Positions 42,279 to 51,121 of a stretch of DNA of 59,654 nucleotides are shown here, one piece after another. This DNA comes from an uncultured Prevotellaceae bacterium (GTDB lineage: Bacteria > Bacteroidota > Bacteroidia > Bacteroidales > Bacteroidaceae), in the NCBI GenBank assembly GCA_900316445.1, contig ONCZ01000038.1, positions 1 through 59,654 on the forward strand. The letters run 5' to 3'. The first letter of the stretch is position 1, and each line of letters starts with the position of its first letter. Under the pieces are notes generated by a model. That model searched no databases. It was not told where the DNA came from and worked only from the letters and a program-made list of their open reading frames with translations. Made by a program: the position numbers and the translations under genes.

Positions 42279-43736
42279 TTATTCTTCCTCAATCATAGAC
42301 TTACCGAATTTCAGGATGCCACGCTTGGCCTTGTTCCAAATGCTGTTGGCCTTCTTCTCGGCAGCGATACGCTCGCGCTCGGCAGCTTCTTCTGCCTGAC
42401 GCTGACGCTCTTCCTCTTCCTGCTGACGACGTTTCTCCTCGTCGGCAGCCTTCTTCTCGCTCTCGGTGCGGATGACACCCTGCGGAATCTCTGTGGCCTG
42501 ACGGGGCTGACGGGGATCGGCAACAGCTGCTGAAGGATCCTTCTCCTTGCGTGTGCTGAAGAGGTCGCCATGAGGATCGACACCCTCGCCGGCACAGTTG
42601 ATGTCGCCCTTGGCCAGCAGACCGAGTACGGTGTTCATCATGCCGTTGTGTGACTTAATGTCGTCGTTGCCGGAGAGGATGGTCTGTGTGACGAACTTAG
42701 CCACGCGGATCTTCTCAACGTGGGTGTGGTTGGTGAAGGCGCGCTCGATGTTCTTCATATTCGAGCCGCCACCAGTGAGGATGATGCCGCCCAGCAGCTT
42801 GTCGTAGAACTCTGACGGCACCTGGAACCACACGTTCTCGACGATCTCCTCGAGGCGGCCTTCGACAATCTCGATGAACTTACGGCTCTCTATCTGACGC
42901 TCAGTGTCGATGGAGTATTTCAGGTCGTTGTCGATATCGTTGTTGTCGGTGAAGGCCGAAGCGTATTTCAGCTTCATACGCTCGGCATCGCTCTCCTCCA
43001 TCTGCAGGGTGGCGATGTCCTTGGTGATGTTGTTGCCTCCGAGGGGGATGACGGCAAGGTGGCGCAGGATGTTCTTCGAATAGACGGAGACGGTGGTGGT
43101 GTCGGCGCCGAGGTCAACGAGCACACAGCCCGAACGCTTCTCTGCCTCGGTGAGCACGCTGTCGGCGAGGGCCAGCGGGGCGAGGTACATCTCTGCCACG
43201 CGGATGCCGGCGGTCTCGAAGCACTTGTTCAGGTTCTTGTAGAAAGCCTTGCGCTCGAGGATGTTGAGGAAATTGCCTTCGAGATGGGTGGCCTGGATGC
43301 CCACAGGGTCGAGCTGCAACTGCGAGCCCACCTTGTATTCCTGTACGGCTGCATCGAGGATCTCCTGGTCCTGATAGGTCATGTTACGGTTTGCATCCAT
43401 CAGCTCGATGACCATATCCTGAGTGACGATGGTCTCGCTGGGCAGGTCTTTGGCGATGATGTTCCGGACACCACGGATGGACTGTCCGCCCACACCGACG
43501 TACACCTGCGTGATTTCAGTCTTGAGTTGGTTTTCCAGCTTCTTGATGATGCTGGTAAGGCATTGGGCGGTCTTGTCGATGTTGTAGACCACACCCTTTC
43601 TGATGAAAGAGGACGAGCTCTCCTTCACAACGGCCAGTACGTTGATGCTGCCGTCGAGGTTCTTCTGTCCAGCGATACCGGTCATCTTGGATGATCCGAG
43701 TTCGATTGCTACGATAAATTCCTTTGCTGCCACCAT
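42279..43736 (-). CDS. ftsA: Cell division protein FtsA
   Basis: 485 residues, actin/Hsp70-fold ATPase that tethers FtsZ to the membrane. FIVAIELGSSKMTGIAG is the phosphate-1 region, VLVDLGADTTTVSVY the phosphate-2 region and GGIILTGGGSNMKNI the adenosine region. The tail is longer than in E. coli: a highly charged segment (about 410-460, Glu/Arg/Gln/Ala repeats such as RRQQEEEERQRQAEEAAERE) ends in the amphipathic helix NKAKRGILKFGKSMIEEE, the membrane-targeting sequence. Confidence 0.96.
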   Translation of the reverse strand: MVAAKEFIVAIELGSSKMTGIAGQKNLDGSINVLAVVKESSSSFIRKGVVYNIDKTAQCLTSIIKKLENQLKTEITQVYVGVGGQSIRGVRNIIAKDLPSETIVTQDMVIELMDANRNMTYQDQEILDAAVQEYKVGSQLQLDPVGIQATHLEGNFLNILERKAFYKNLNKCFETAGIRVAEMYLAPLALADSVLTEAEKRSGCVLVDLGADTTTVSVYSKNILRHLAVIPLGGNNITKDIATLQMEESDAERMKLKYASAFTDNNDIDNDLKYSIDTERQIESRKFIEIVEGRLEEIVENVWFQVPSEFYDKLLGGIILTGGGSNMKNIERAFTNHTHVEKIRVAKFVTQTILSGNDDIKSHNGMMNTVLGLLAKGDINCAGEGVDPHGDLFSTRKEKDPSAAVADPRQPRQATEIPQGVIRTESEKKAADEEKRRQQEEEERQRQAEEAAERERIAAEKKANSIWNKAKRGILKFGKSMIEEE

Positions 43737-43739
43737 ATA

Positions 43740-43795
43740 TAATAAACTTTGAACTTTAAACTTTGATCTTTGAACTTTATGATTTCTTTTTACCT
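43740..43795. repeat. Tandem word TTTGAAC array, copy 3 of 4
   Basis: AAACTTTGAACTTTAAACTT then TGATCTTTGAACTTTATGAT in the ftsQ-ftsA junction. Confidence 0.75.
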
Positions 43796-43797
43796 TT

Positions 43798-44547
43798 TCA
43801 CTTTTTCACCTTTTTACAGATGATCTGATTGTCGAATTCGACGTTGATGTATGAGTATTTGTTCCAGCCAGCCTTGTTGAGACCGTAGAGATAGAACTTA
43901 CGCATACGTTCCAGTTTCTTCGCCACACCCACGGGAGAACCGATGAAGATAATATGATCGCCCACACGAGGCACGAGCTCCATCGTCAGGTCGGGCAAGA
44001 CATTGATCTGCACTATCTGGTTCTGCCAGAACTTGTCCTGCATAATGCAATTGGCCACACGGCTCAGATGCGACTGGGCATACTTACGGCTGATGTTGCC
44101 CGTGGCGATGATGAGGTCGTTGACAAAACGGTTCTCGGGCATCACGCTGGCGTGGGAGTCGATGTAGTAGCACTCACCGTTGTCGGCCATCACCTTGACG
44201 ACGGGCACACGCTGGCGCACCTGGATGCAGACCTCGCCGCTCTGCGTCTTATAGACCTCCGCCTTCTCGACGAACGGGCTCTTCAGAAGTGTCTCCTCAA
44301 TCTTCCGAGAGCTGATGTCGTGCATAGGCTGCGAAAGAGGCCAGACCTTCTCCTGCCGTAGCATCTTGCTGATCTCATCGGCCGTCAGGAAGCCGTCCAC
44401 GATGTTGTGCTCGATATCGGTCTTCACCTCCGTGCAGTGAGAGGCAGTCACATCGGGTTTATTGAACGACGTGACGGCCAGCACCAGATAGGCGGCGATG
44501 ACGATGTCGCAGAGGACAATGAGGGACTTCTTCCAGTTGATGGACAT
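43798..44547 (-). CDS. ftsQ: Cell division protein FtsQ
   Basis: 249 residues, bitopic membrane protein of the divisome. One membrane segment near the N-terminus (SLIVLCDIVIAAYLVLAVTS, about 9-28), a POTRA-type domain (about 45-120, ISKMLRQEKVWPLSQPM, KSPFVEKAEVYKTQSG) and a beta domain with IIFIGSPVGVAKKLERMRKF. Gene order between murC and ftsA supports the call; sequence likeness to proteobacterial FtsQ is low, as normal for the phylum. Confidence 0.88.
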   Translation of the reverse strand: MSINWKKSLIVLCDIVIAAYLVLAVTSFNKPDVTASHCTEVKTDIEHNIVDGFLTADEISKMLRQEKVWPLSQPMHDISSRKIEETLLKSPFVEKAEVYKTQSGEVCIQVRQRVPVVKVMADNGECYYIDSHASVMPENRFVNDLIIATGNISRKYAQSHLSRVANCIMQDKFWQNQIVQINVLPDLTMELVPRVGDHIIFIGSPVGVAKKLERMRKFYLYGLNKAGWNKYSYINVEFDNQIICKKVKK

Positions 44548-44548
44548 T

Positions 44549-44602
44549 GAGACTTTGAACTTTGAACTTTAAATTTTAAACTTTGAGCTTTATGATTACT
44601 TT
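44549..44602. repeat. Tandem word TTTGAAC array, copy 4 of 4
   Basis: ACTTTGAACTTTGAACTTTA then AATTTTAAACTTTGAGCTTT and ATGATTACTTT in the murC-ftsQ junction; the array begins within the last codons of murC. Confidence 0.75.
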
Positions 44603-45972
44603 ATTTTACTCTTCAGGAGTTTGGTGATTTGGGGGACGAGGTTGTCGAGGTCGCCGGCACCGAGGATGACGAGCACCTCAAACTTGTGCGTCTTGACGTA
44701 GTCGAGCACCTGATCCTTCTGGATCATCTCTTTCTTCACACCCTCCTTGAGGTTGTCGTAGATGAGCTGCGAGGTGACGCCCTCGATGGGCAGTTCACGG
44801 GCAGGATAGATCTCCGTGAGGATGACCTCATCCAACTGACTCAGCGCCTCAGCGAAATCCTTGTAGAAGTCGCGGGTACGGGTGTATAGGTGCGGCTGGA
44901 AGATGGCGGTGATGTGCTTATCCTTATACAGTTCACGGATGCTCTTCGCACTCTGGTAGATCTCCTTCGGGTGGTGGGCATAGTCGCTGAGGAACACCAG
45001 CCGCTCGCTCTTGATCTTGAAGTCGAAACGACGATCGACACCGCCGTAGGTCTTCATACCGTACTTCAGCTCGTCGGCCGTACAGCCGTTCAGCTGTGCC
45101 ATCGCCATCGCGGCAATGCCATTCTCGATATTGATGGGGATGGGCTGTCCGAGTTCCACATCCTTCACGCACTCGATGGGTGAGACGAAGTCGAAGGTGA
45201 TGCCGCCGTTGACGATACGGATGTTCTCTGCGTGGAAGTCACCCTCACTGAGCGAGTAATCATAGCGACGGACACCTGGCTGCAGGTTCTCCTTCATCTC
45301 CAGATCGCGATGGATGATCAGCGCACCACCGGGCTGGATGAGCTCCGAATAATGGCGGAAACTCTCGAGATAAGCCTCCTTCGTGCCGTAGATGTCGAGA
45401 TGATCGGGGTCGGTGCTGGTGATAACACTCATCCAGGGGCGGAGCCAGTGGAACGAACGGTCGAACTCATCAGCCTCGATGACGACATAGTCGCTGTCGG
45501 AGAGGATATAGTTCGTACCGTAGTTCTTCGAGATGCCGCCGAGGAAGGCGTTGCAGTCGAGATGGCCCTGATGCATAATATGGGCGCACATCGTCGAGGT
45601 GGTCGTCTTACCGTGAGTACCAGCGACGCAGAGACCCTTATGCGACTGTGTGAGAGTGCCGAGCACCTGTGCCCGCTTCTGAATCTCGAAGCCGTTCTCC
45701 TGGAAGTAACAGAGTTCCTTGTGGCTCGACGGGATAGCGGGGGTATAGATGATGAGACTGGTCTTCGGCTGTTTACAGGCGAAGGGGATCTCATCGACGT
45801 TCTCTTCATAATGCATCAGCACGCCTTCCTTCTCTAAATGGCGCGTGAGGTCGGAGGGTGTCTTGTCGTATCCCGCCACCACGAGTCCCTTTTTGAGGAA
45901 GTAGCGGGCGATGGCACTCATTCCGATGCCGCCAGCACCAATGAAGTAGACTGCTTTGATATCCTGAATCAT
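44596..45972 (-). CDS. murC: UDP-N-acetylmuramate--L-alanine ligase
   Basis: 458 residues. Cytoplasmic ATP-dependent ligase adding the first amino acid of the peptidoglycan stem. N-terminal Rossmann segment YFIGAGGIGMSAIARYF, ATP loop VAGTHGKTTTSTM (about 117), central YVVIEADEFDRSFHWL and STDPDHLDIYG, C-terminal HHPKEIYQSAKSIRELY and FQPHLYTRTRDFYKDFAEAL. All Mur-ligase landmarks are present. Confidence 0.96.
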   Translation of the reverse strand: MIQDIKAVYFIGAGGIGMSAIARYFLKKGLVVAGYDKTPSDLTRHLEKEGVLMHYEENVDEIPFACKQPKTSLIIYTPAIPSSHKELCYFQENGFEIQKRAQVLGTLTQSHKGLCVAGTHGKTTTSTMCAHIMHQGHLDCNAFLGGISKNYGTNYILSDSDYVVIEADEFDRSFHWLRPWMSVITSTDPDHLDIYGTKEAYLESFRHYSELIQPGGALIIHRDLEMKENLQPGVRRYDYSLSEGDFHAENIRIVNGGITFDFVSPIECVKDVELGQPIPINIENGIAAMAMAQLNGCTADELKYGMKTYGGVDRRFDFKIKSERLVFLSDYAHHPKEIYQSAKSIRELYKDKHITAIFQPHLYTRTRDFYKDFAEALSQLDEVILTEIYPARELPIEGVTSQLIYDNLKEGVKKEMIQKDQVLDYVKTHKFEVLVILGAGDLDNLVPQITKLLKSKIK

Positions 45973-45973
45973 T

Positions 45974-46008
45974 TTTATTTACGATTTAAGAATTTACGAT
46001 TTACAATT
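45974..46008. repeat. Tandem word TTTACGATTTA at the murG-murC junction
   Basis: TTTACGATTTAAGAATTTAC then GATTTACAATTTAG; the array enters the last murG codons. Confidence 0.6.
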
Positions 46009-47110
46009 TAGCTAATTTGATGACCTCCCGGGCGATGATCTCTGCGGAGTCGGGCAGAGCGAGTTTCTTCACGTTCTCACTCAGCACCTTCAGGCGAGCT
46101 TCGTCCACCACAGTCCTGACAGCGAGTTCGAGCAGGATGGCGGGAGCCTCTGCGTCCTTCACATAGAGGGCGGCTTCCTTGTCGGCGAGGGCGAGGGCAT
46201 TCTTCGTCTGATGATCCTCAGCCACATTGGGACTGGGCACGAGGATGACAGGCTTACCAATGAGGCAGAACTCGGAGATGCTGCTGGCACCAGCGCGACT
46301 GATGACGAGATCGGCAGCCCGATAGGCGGTGCCCATATCGGCGATGAAATCCGTCACTTTCAGGTTCGGAATAATCTCACCCTTCAGGCGCTCGGCAATC
46401 TCGGCACTATAATACTTACCCGTCTGCCAGAAGAATTGGACGTCGGTGGACTTCACGAGATCGAGATGCTGCAGCACGCTCTCGTTGATGGTGCGGGCGC
46501 CTAAGCTGCCACCCACCAGCAGGATAATCTTCTTCGTGGGGTCGAAACCGAGCTGTCGAGCAGCCTCCTCACGGGAGAGTTTCGTGTCGAGCAGGTTCTG
46601 GCGCACGGGATTACCCGTCAGAATAATCTTGTCGGCGGGGAAGAAGCGTTCCATTCCTTCATAAGCCACACAGATCTTCGAAGCCTTAGCCGCCAGCTGC
46701 TTGTTAGCAAGACCGGCATAGCTATTCTGCTCCTGAATAAGTGTAGGGATGCCCAGACTGTTGGCAGCACCGAGGGCGGCACTGCTGGCATAGCCTCCTA
46801 CGCCCACAGCCACATCGGGCTTGAACTCGCGCAGGATCTTCTTGGCGAGCCACTTGCTCTTCAGATAGTCGAAGGCGACACCGATGTTTGCAGGTTTCCA
46901 CAACGGACGGAAGAAGCCGCGGATGGGCAGACCTTCAATCTCGTAGCCTGCTGCCGGCACACGCTGCATCTCCATACGACCCATGGCACCGATGAACAGG
47001 ATGGATGCATCAGGACACAAATCCATGATGGCATTGGCAATGGATATGGCGGGAAAAATATGACCGCCAGTACCGCCTCCACTGATGATGACTCTTAACG
47101 CTTTGCTCAT
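46001..47110 (-). CDS. murG: Lipid II synthase, UDP-GlcNAc transferase MurG
   Basis: 369 residues. Peripheral membrane glycosyltransferase adding GlcNAc to lipid I. N-terminal GGGTGGHIFPAISIANA, VGVGGYASSAALGAA, IQEQNSYAGLANK, LVGGSLGARTINE and the C-terminal donor-site SRAGASSISEFCLIGKPVIL. A candidate internal promoter sits just upstream (47162-47169). Confidence 0.96.
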   Translation of the reverse strand: MSKALRVIISGGGTGGHIFPAISIANAIMDLCPDASILFIGAMGRMEMQRVPAAGYEIEGLPIRGFFRPLWKPANIGVAFDYLKSKWLAKKILREFKPDVAVGVGGYASSAALGAANSLGIPTLIQEQNSYAGLANKQLAAKASKICVAYEGMERFFPADKIILTGNPVRQNLLDTKLSREEAARQLGFDPTKKIILLVGGSLGARTINESVLQHLDLVKSTDVQFFWQTGKYYSAEIAERLKGEIIPNLKVTDFIADMGTAYRAADLVISRAGASSISEFCLIGKPVILVPSPNVAEDHQTKNALALADKEAALYVKDAEAPAILLELAVRTVVDEARLKVLSENVKKLALPDSAEIIAREVIKLAKL

Positions 47111-47150
47111 ACTCCTTACTCCTTTACTCCTTCTCTCCTTACTCTTTTAT
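47110..47150. repeat. Tandem word CTCCTTTACTCCTTA at the ftsW-murG junction
   Basis: ACTCCTTACTCCTTTACTCC then TTCTCTCCTTACTCTTTTA directly before the murG start. Confidence 0.6.
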
Positions 47151-47161
47151 TAATTTGCGTG

Positions 47162-47169
47162 CAAAATTA
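47162..47169 (-). promoter_or_regulatory. Candidate internal promoter before murG
   Basis: Minus-strand TAATTTTG (47169-47162) fits TAnnTTTG and lies 52 bases before the murG ATG, just after the ftsW stop. The -33 box is not clear. Confidence 0.35.
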
Positions 47170-47173
47170 CAAA

Positions 47174-48424
47174 TTATATTTCGTTTAACGACATTTTATC
47201 GCCCTTTTTTTTCGCAGAACGGCTAACACTTAATATAGCACCGATATACACACAGTTGATGATGGTCGAAGTACCGCCTCTGGAGATGAGTGGCAACGGC
47301 TGTCCCGTCACCGGAGCGATGCCCACAGCCACCATCATATTGAACGAAGCCTGAATGACCAGCATCAGCGCCAGTCCGAGCACGAGGAAGGCGGGGAAGT
47401 TGTTGTCGCAGCGGCTGGCAATACGGGCAGCACGAAAGAGCAGCACGATATACAGCAGCACGACGAAGCCTGCACCGATAATTCCTAACTCCTCGATGAT
47501 GATGACGAAGATGAAGTCACTGAAAGCCTGCGGCAGGAAGTCGCGCTCGATGGACTGTCCGGGGCCCTTGCCGATGATGTTGCTGTTCACGATGGCGATG
47601 TTCGCATGTGCCACCTGCGCATCTTTGTCGAGGTCGTAGTCCTGCGGAGCCACGTATTTCGAGTTGAGCTTCTTGTCGATACGGTTCTTCCACGTAGCGA
47701 AGCGGTGCAGGGGACCTTTCTTCGTACTCTTCTCTGTCTTGCCGTTGGCGACGCTCTCCGTCTGTGTCTCTGCTGCCTCGTCGTTAGACTCCATGCTGCC
47801 GGCCATATAGACCAGTCCGATGAACAGCACGATGACCAATGCCCCACCGGCCATCATCTTTCCTAACTGCACAAACGGCACACGACCGATGAACATCATC
47901 AGGAAGATGACCACCATAATGAGTGCCGCCGTAGAGAGGTTCTCCAGACCGATGAGGATGATGAAGGGGATGACGACGATGAGGATGAACTTAAAAGCCC
48001 GTTTGTCGGCACCATCCTCCCGCTGCATCGCACTGAGAATCTGTGCCGTCACGAGCACCAGCGTACCCTTCGCGATCTCCGAGGGTTGGAACTTCAGTCC
48101 GAAGAGACTGATCCAGCGTCCGGCGTCGTTCGTCTTCTCACCGAAGAACAACACCCACAACAGCATAATCACCGAGATGATGAGCAGCGCAGGCGTCACG
48201 AGCTTGAAGAAACGGCACGGGATGTTCAGGACGAAGATGGCCGCCGCCACACCCATGATGATCTTCCCCGAGTGGCCGAGGATGGGCGACAGATAGTTCT
48301 GGCTCTTGTACGTCAGTGAGCTCGAAGCGGAGAACACCTCGACGACACTGATAAGGCACAGGAAGAGCAGCACCATCCAGATGACCTTATCACCCTTAAA
48401 CAGATTCCCTATCTTGTAATTCAT
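47174..48424 (-). CDS. ftsW: SEDS-family lipid II polymerase/flippase FtsW
   Basis: 416 residues with about ten membrane segments. SEDS glycosyltransferase working with the FtsI transpeptidase at the septum. Landmarks: DAGRWISLFGLKFQPSEIAK, KGPGQSIERDFLPQAFSDFI, TGQPLPLISRGGTSTIINCV. A hydrophilic loop (about 200-260, rich in Glu, Lys and Thr) with TKKGPLHRFATWKNRIDKKL is longer than in E. coli. The start overlaps the murD stop by 4 bases. Confidence 0.95.
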   Translation of the reverse strand: MNYKIGNLFKGDKVIWMVLLFLCLISVVEVFSASSSLTYKSQNYLSPILGHSGKIIMGVAAAIFVLNIPCRFFKLVTPALLIISVIMLLWVLFFGEKTNDAGRWISLFGLKFQPSEIAKGTLVLVTAQILSAMQREDGADKRAFKFILIVVIPFIILIGLENLSTAALIMVVIFLMMFIGRVPFVQLGKMMAGGALVIVLFIGLVYMAGSMESNDEAAETQTESVANGKTEKSTKKGPLHRFATWKNRIDKKLNSKYVAPQDYDLDKDAQVAHANIAIVNSNIIGKGPGQSIERDFLPQAFSDFIFVIIIEELGIIGAGFVVLLYIVLLFRAARIASRCDNNFPAFLVLGLALMLVIQASFNMMVAVGIAPVTGQPLPLISRGGTSTIINCVYIGAILSVSRSAKKKGDKMSLNEI

Positions 48425-49752
48425 AAGTTCCTGACTAACTCTTTAAATTGTTCGCCGCGATCCTCCATATTCTTGAAGAGGTCGAAGGAGGCGCAGCAGG
48501 GACTGAGCAGCACGGTCTCACCGGGACTGGCCAGCTCGTAGCAGGCGGCCACACAGTCTTTCATCGAGTGGGTGTCGCGAACAGGGATGCCCAGACCGTC
48601 GAAGTTGTCGTGCAGCTTCTGATTGTCGGCACCAAGATACACGATTCCCGAACACTTCTCCTTCACCAGCGGCTTGATGGGGTCGTAGTCGTTGCCCTTG
48701 TCCTTACCGCCGATGATGAGCACCACCTTCGTCTTCATCGCCTCCAGCGCATACCAGCAGGCATCGACATTGGTGGCCTTCGAGTCGTTGATATACTGTA
48801 CACCGCGCACATTGCACACCTTCTCCAGACGATGTTCCACACCGGGGAAATCGCTCAGACTTTTGCGGATCTCCTCTTTTTTGATACCGGCAACATCTGA
48901 GGCGATACCGGCAGCGAGGGAGTTGTAGATATTATGACGCCCGGTCAGACTCAGGCTCTCCTGTTCCATATTGAACGGCTCAGGTTTTTCAATCTTATAC
49001 TGACCTTCCTCGATATAGCCGATGACGCCCTTCTCCTTCAGATCCGAGAACGGATACTGAATGGCCTTGATGTCGTACTTCGCCAGTTCCCTCTTGATGA
49101 TGGGGTCGTCGGCCCAGTAGATGAAGGCATCCTGCGGCGTCTGGTTCTGGATGATACGCATCTTCGCATCGACGTAGTTCTGCATCTTGAAGTCGTAACG
49201 GTCCAGATGGTCGGGTGTGATATTCAGCAGGATGGCGATATTGGCCCGGAAGTCGTACATATTGTCCAGCTGGAAGGAGCTGAGCTCGATGATATAATAC
49301 TCGTGCGGATCCTCAGCCACCTGCAACGCCAACGAGTTACCGATATTGCCTGCAAGACCGGCATCGTAGCCCGCCTCCTTGAAGATATGGTAGATCAGCG
49401 AGGTGGTGGTGGTCTTACCGTTAGAACCCGTGATGCAGATCATCTTCGAATTCGTATAACGGCCAGCGAACTCAATCTCACTGATGATATGGATGCCTTT
49501 CTCCTTCACCTTCACGATCATCGGGGCCGTATCGGGGATGCCCGGACTCTTGATGATCTCATCGGCATTCAGGATCTTGGCCTCCGTATGCTGTCCTTCC
49601 TCCCACTCGATGTGGCGGTCGTCGAGCATCTTCTTATACTTATCGGCAATCTTCGACATATCTGACACAAACACATCGAATCCCTCTTTCTTCGCGAGGA
49701 CGGCAGCTCCAGCACCGCTCTCTCCTGCTCCTAAAATGACTATTCTCTTCAT
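48421..49752 (-). CDS. murD: UDP-N-acetylmuramoyl-L-alanine--D-glutamate ligase
   Basis: 443 residues from ATG 49752 (MKRIVILGAGESGAGAAVLA); the frame stays open to an ATG at 49761. It adds D-glutamate, supplied by MurI encoded at 27980, to the stem peptide. ATP loop ICITGSNGKTTTTSLIYHI (about 107), ELSSFQLDNM, NITPDHLDRYDF, VQYINDSKATNVDACWYAL and LLSPCCASFDLFKNMEDRGE are all present. Confidence 0.96.
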   Translation of the reverse strand: MKRIVILGAGESGAGAAVLAKKEGFDVFVSDMSKIADKYKKMLDDRHIEWEEGQHTEAKILNADEIIKSPGIPDTAPMIVKVKEKGIHIISEIEFAGRYTNSKMICITGSNGKTTTTSLIYHIFKEAGYDAGLAGNIGNSLALQVAEDPHEYYIIELSSFQLDNMYDFRANIAILLNITPDHLDRYDFKMQNYVDAKMRIIQNQTPQDAFIYWADDPIIKRELAKYDIKAIQYPFSDLKEKGVIGYIEEGQYKIEKPEPFNMEQESLSLTGRHNIYNSLAAGIASDVAGIKKEEIRKSLSDFPGVEHRLEKVCNVRGVQYINDSKATNVDACWYALEAMKTKVVLIIGGKDKGNDYDPIKPLVKEKCSGIVYLGADNQKLHDNFDGLGIPVRDTHSMKDCVAACYELASPGETVLLSPCCASFDLFKNMEDRGEQFKELVRNL

Positions 49753-49756
49753 AATG

Positions 49757-49785
49757 TTCAATCTTCAATATTCAATCTTTAACGC
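49757..49785. repeat. Tandem word TTCAATCTTCAATA at the mraY-murD junction
   Basis: GTTCAATCTTCAATATTCAA then TCTTT before the murD start. Confidence 0.55.
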
Positions 49786-51077
49786 ATCTTAAGCGTTATT
49801 ATCGTCAGTGCCGCCAGGATAATGGACGTGATCCAGAAGCGGATGGTGATCTTCGACTCGTGGAAAGGACGGTTGGGCCAGCCTTTCAGGATATAACGGC
49901 TGGTGGCGTCGAGCTGTGAGTCGAGTTTACGGAAGTTATCGTGAATCGGCGTCGCACGGAACACACGCACCCTCCTGCCCTTCTTCTTCTGAATCTTAAA
50001 CCACTGTGTCTGGATGATCACACTCAGGCTCTCAACGAAGAAGATACCGCAGAGGATGGGCAGCAACAGCTCCTTGTGGATGATGACGGCACAGACACCG
50101 ATGATACCGCCGATGGTGAGCGAACCCGTATCACCCATAAATACCTGGGCGGGGAAGGCGTTATACCACAAGAAACCGACCATCGCACCGATGAAGGCAC
50201 AAAGGAACACCACCAACTCCTCGGAGTGCGGGATGTACATAATGTCGAAATATGAGGCATAGCCGATGTGCGACGACACATAGGCCAGAACACCCAGCGC
50301 CACACCGATGATAGCGGAGTTACCCGCACACATACCGTCCATACCGTCGTTGAGGTTCGCACCGTTGGAGACACCCGTCACTACGAAGATGGTCATCAGC
50401 ACGAACAGCACCCAGCCTGCAGCTACCTTGTTGTCACCCAGAAAACTCATCACGTTGGAATAGTTCAGGTTGTGGTTCTTCACAAAGGGGATCGTCGTCT
50501 GCAGACTCTTCACCGCCTCCTTCTTATGCTTCACCACTGTTTCAATCGTCTCCGTGTGAACAGTCTTTGTCATTGTAATCTGCGGCTCGCTCAACGTCTC
50601 GCGCACAACGGCATCAGGACTCAGCCACAACGTCAGACCGACAATGAAACCGATACTCACCTGTCCAACGATCTTATACTTACCTTTCAGTCCCTCCTTG
50701 TTACGACGGAAAATCTTGATATAGTCGTCGAGAAATCCCAGGAAACCTAACCAGAGGGTGGTGACGACCATCAGGATGATATAGATGTTTCGGATACGGC
50801 AGAGCAGCAACACCGGCACGAGGATGCTGACGATGATGATGATGCCGCCCATCGTGGGCACACCCTTCTTCTCTACGCCGAAGGGATCAATACTCGGATC
50901 GCGCTCCGTCTCGAAGATCTTCCGGCGCTTCATCCACTTGATGAACCTCTCACCGAACCACGCGGAGATCAGCAGCGCCAGAATCAGCGTCAGCAGAGCA
51001 CGGAACGAGATATAGCTCCACATATGTGAGCCCGGAATATCAAACTGCTCTAAGAACCTAAAGAAATAGTAAAGCAT
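49779..51077 (-). CDS. mraY: Phospho-N-acetylmuramoyl-pentapeptide transferase
   Basis: 432 residues with about ten membrane segments. It makes lipid I from UDP-MurNAc-pentapeptide and undecaprenyl phosphate. Motifs: KKGVPTMGGIIII, FLGFLDDYIKIFRRNKEGLK, GANLNDGMDGMCAGN, AFPAQVFMGDTGSLTIGG and the C-terminal RATPIHDNFRKL. An insert of about 50 residues (about 160-215, ETIETVVKHKKEAVKSLQTT) relative to E. coli MraY is a soluble loop common in Bacteroidetes. Confidence 0.96.
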   Translation of the reverse strand: MLYYFFRFLEQFDIPGSHMWSYISFRALLTLILALLISAWFGERFIKWMKRRKIFETERDPSIDPFGVEKKGVPTMGGIIIIVSILVPVLLLCRIRNIYIILMVVTTLWLGFLGFLDDYIKIFRRNKEGLKGKYKIVGQVSIGFIVGLTLWLSPDAVVRETLSEPQITMTKTVHTETIETVVKHKKEAVKSLQTTIPFVKNHNLNYSNVMSFLGDNKVAAGWVLFVLMTIFVVTGVSNGANLNDGMDGMCAGNSAIIGVALGVLAYVSSHIGYASYFDIMYIPHSEELVVFLCAFIGAMVGFLWYNAFPAQVFMGDTGSLTIGGIIGVCAVIIHKELLLPILCGIFFVESLSVIIQTQWFKIQKKKGRRVRVFRATPIHDNFRKLDSQLDATSRYILKGWPNRPFHESKITIRFWITSIILAALTIITLKMR

Positions 51078-51078
51078 A

Positions 51079-51118
51079 TTATTTACGATTAAATTCTCTA
51101 ATTCTCAAATTCTTGATA
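51079..51118. repeat. Tandem word AATTCTC at the murE-mraY junction
   Basis: TTTACGATTAAATTCTCTAA then TTCTCAAATTCTTG, one more example of a junction word array. Confidence 0.5.
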
Positions 51119-51121
51119 AAA